Shown: piece after piece, positions 63,499-64,000 of the stretch
Position numbering within the stretch: position 1 is the first letter of the stretch
How the letters are laid out: the number at the start of each line of letters is the position of its first letter
From: Candidatus Methanophagales archaeon
GTDB taxonomy: Archaea; Halobacteriota; Syntropharchaeia; Alkanophagales; Methanospirareceae
Direction: 5' to 3'
DNA length: 64,000 nucleotides
Assembly (NCBI GenBank): GCA_024699715.1
Contig: JANPRD010000001.1
Location: 1 to 64,000 of the forward strand
The notes under the pieces: generated by a model
The model's input: only the letters and a program-made list of their open reading frames with translations
Database searches by the model: none
Told to the model about the DNA's origin: nothing
Position numbers and translations under genes: made by a program

Positions 63499-64000
63499 TT
63501 AAACACCACCTCCGACGCTTGACAACGCCGTCGCAACACTCATGACAACAGGTGGTTGCGGAAGCCCAAACCTCGCAAGCAACTCGCTCACAAGCGTTGC
63601 GGGTAGCGGCGTGAGCCAAAGAATGCCCACCAAAATGCATGCGGAAGCGAGGACAAGCATGGAAAATAGCATCGCACGGGGAATTCCATCCCCTTTAGTA
63701 ACGGAAGCGGAGGCAGAAGATGCGGAAGGAACGGAGCCTTCAGGAGCGCTTTCAGCAGCGATTTCATGTTCATGCTCCACGAAATACATCCGCTCAATCA
63801 CCCGCCAGAAATAAACGAGGTTCAGGAGACTGCTGAAAAGCAGAATTGCGATGAACGCATATCCCGAAGACATGGATTTTGATGCCTCTGCGGACGCAAT
63901 AAGCAGGAAAATTTTTGATGCGAAGCCAGTTGTGGGAGGAACTCCAATCATAGAAAGCGCAGCAATCGTGAAAAATGCGCTCGTCCATGGCATTTTCTTA
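63499..64000 (-). CDS. Second NuoL/M/N-type subunit, C-terminal part, cut by the right edge
   Basis: At least 164 residues in an open frame that continues past the window edge; no start is visible. The piece has FFTIAALSMIGVPPTTGFAS and KIFLLIASAEAS (TM segments around the conserved Lys), then IAILLFSSLLNLVYFWRVIE. An Ala/Ser/Glu simple insert (about 70 residues into the piece) separates the last two membrane segments. The stop is directly followed by the next subunit's ATG, so the two are one operon. Belongs to a Nuo, Fpo or Mrp-type membrane arm. Confidence 0.85.
   Translation of the reverse strand, partial: KKMPWTSAFFTIAALSMIGVPPTTGFASKIFLLIASAEASKSMSSGYAFIAILLFSSLLNLVYFWRVIERMYFVEHEHEIAAESAPEGSVPSASSASASVTKGDGIPRAMLFSMLVLASACILVGILWLTPLPATLVSELLARFGLPQPPVVMSVATALSSVGGGV

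Overview
The window is archaeal and reads as a compact euryarchaeal-type chromosome. It carries the proteasome/exosome superoperon (proteasome alpha, an SBDS protein, Rrp4, Rrp41, Rrp42), aIF2-gamma, aEF-2, TmcA, GatD, uL14, a Clp1-type RNA kinase, Tsr3, two archaeal mevalonate-pathway genes (HMG-CoA reductase and isopentenyl phosphate kinase), an A-type ATPase K subunit and WtpABC tungstate uptake. A beta-RFAP synthase implies methanopterin synthesis. With the antiporter-like Nuo/Mrp/Fpo subunits this fits a methanogen-related or anaerobic C1/alkane-oxidising lineage, but no marker here fixes the taxon.

Layout. 0-9.8 kb: adenine deaminase, a LysE exporter, tRNA-Ala, the proteasome/exosome operon, purF and hisS. 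9.8-11.9 kb: a small accessory patch with a membrane-protein remnant, a DUF3467-like/HEPN-like pair and a broken coiled-coil gene. 12-31.7 kb: dense housekeeping (tmcA, aIF2-gamma, coaD, UbiA, atpK, methanopterin, RNA kinase, OBG GTPase, thiL, MetE-like, helicase, RNA methylases, tRNA-Leu, an isolated uL14 gene, Hsp20, a CBS protein). 31.8-35 kb: wtpABC and tRNA-Arg. 35-47.8 kb: rtcA, gatD, aEF-2, hmgA, hisC, glnA, nadE and a one-piece guaA. 47.9-52.4 kb: a visibly AT-richer stretch with pyrF-pyrE, a coupled HD-domain gene and, convergent to it, a winged-helix/zinc/phosphoribosyltransferase-like gene. 52.5-64 kb: pdxST, membrane proteins, a heme-type radical SAM enzyme, DUF1614, a gene between imperfect direct repeats, isopentenyl phosphate kinase, a nucleoside-recognition-type membrane protein, tsr3 and two antiporter-type subunits running off the right edge.

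Two features cross the whole window. First, at least nine conserved genes (adenine deaminase, SBDS, beta-RFAP synthase, OBG/YchF GTPase, a COG2263 methylase, WtpB, WtpC, EF-2 and a NuoN/MrpD subunit), and probably glnA, need a single-base frame change to give a full protein. In most of the cases needing a one-base skip, the shift falls on an in-frame homotriplet (CCC-A, TTT-C, GGG-A, GGG-A, GGG-C, perhaps AAA-G). Homopolymer sequencing error is the default explanation; recoding is the interesting alternative. Second, many universal proteins carry simple-sequence inserts (Ser/Glu, Arg/Glu, Gly-rich or Ala/Ser/Thr-rich) at loops or tails.

The best candidate for an undescribed system is the convergent HD / PRTase-like gene pair at 49.2-52.3 kb.
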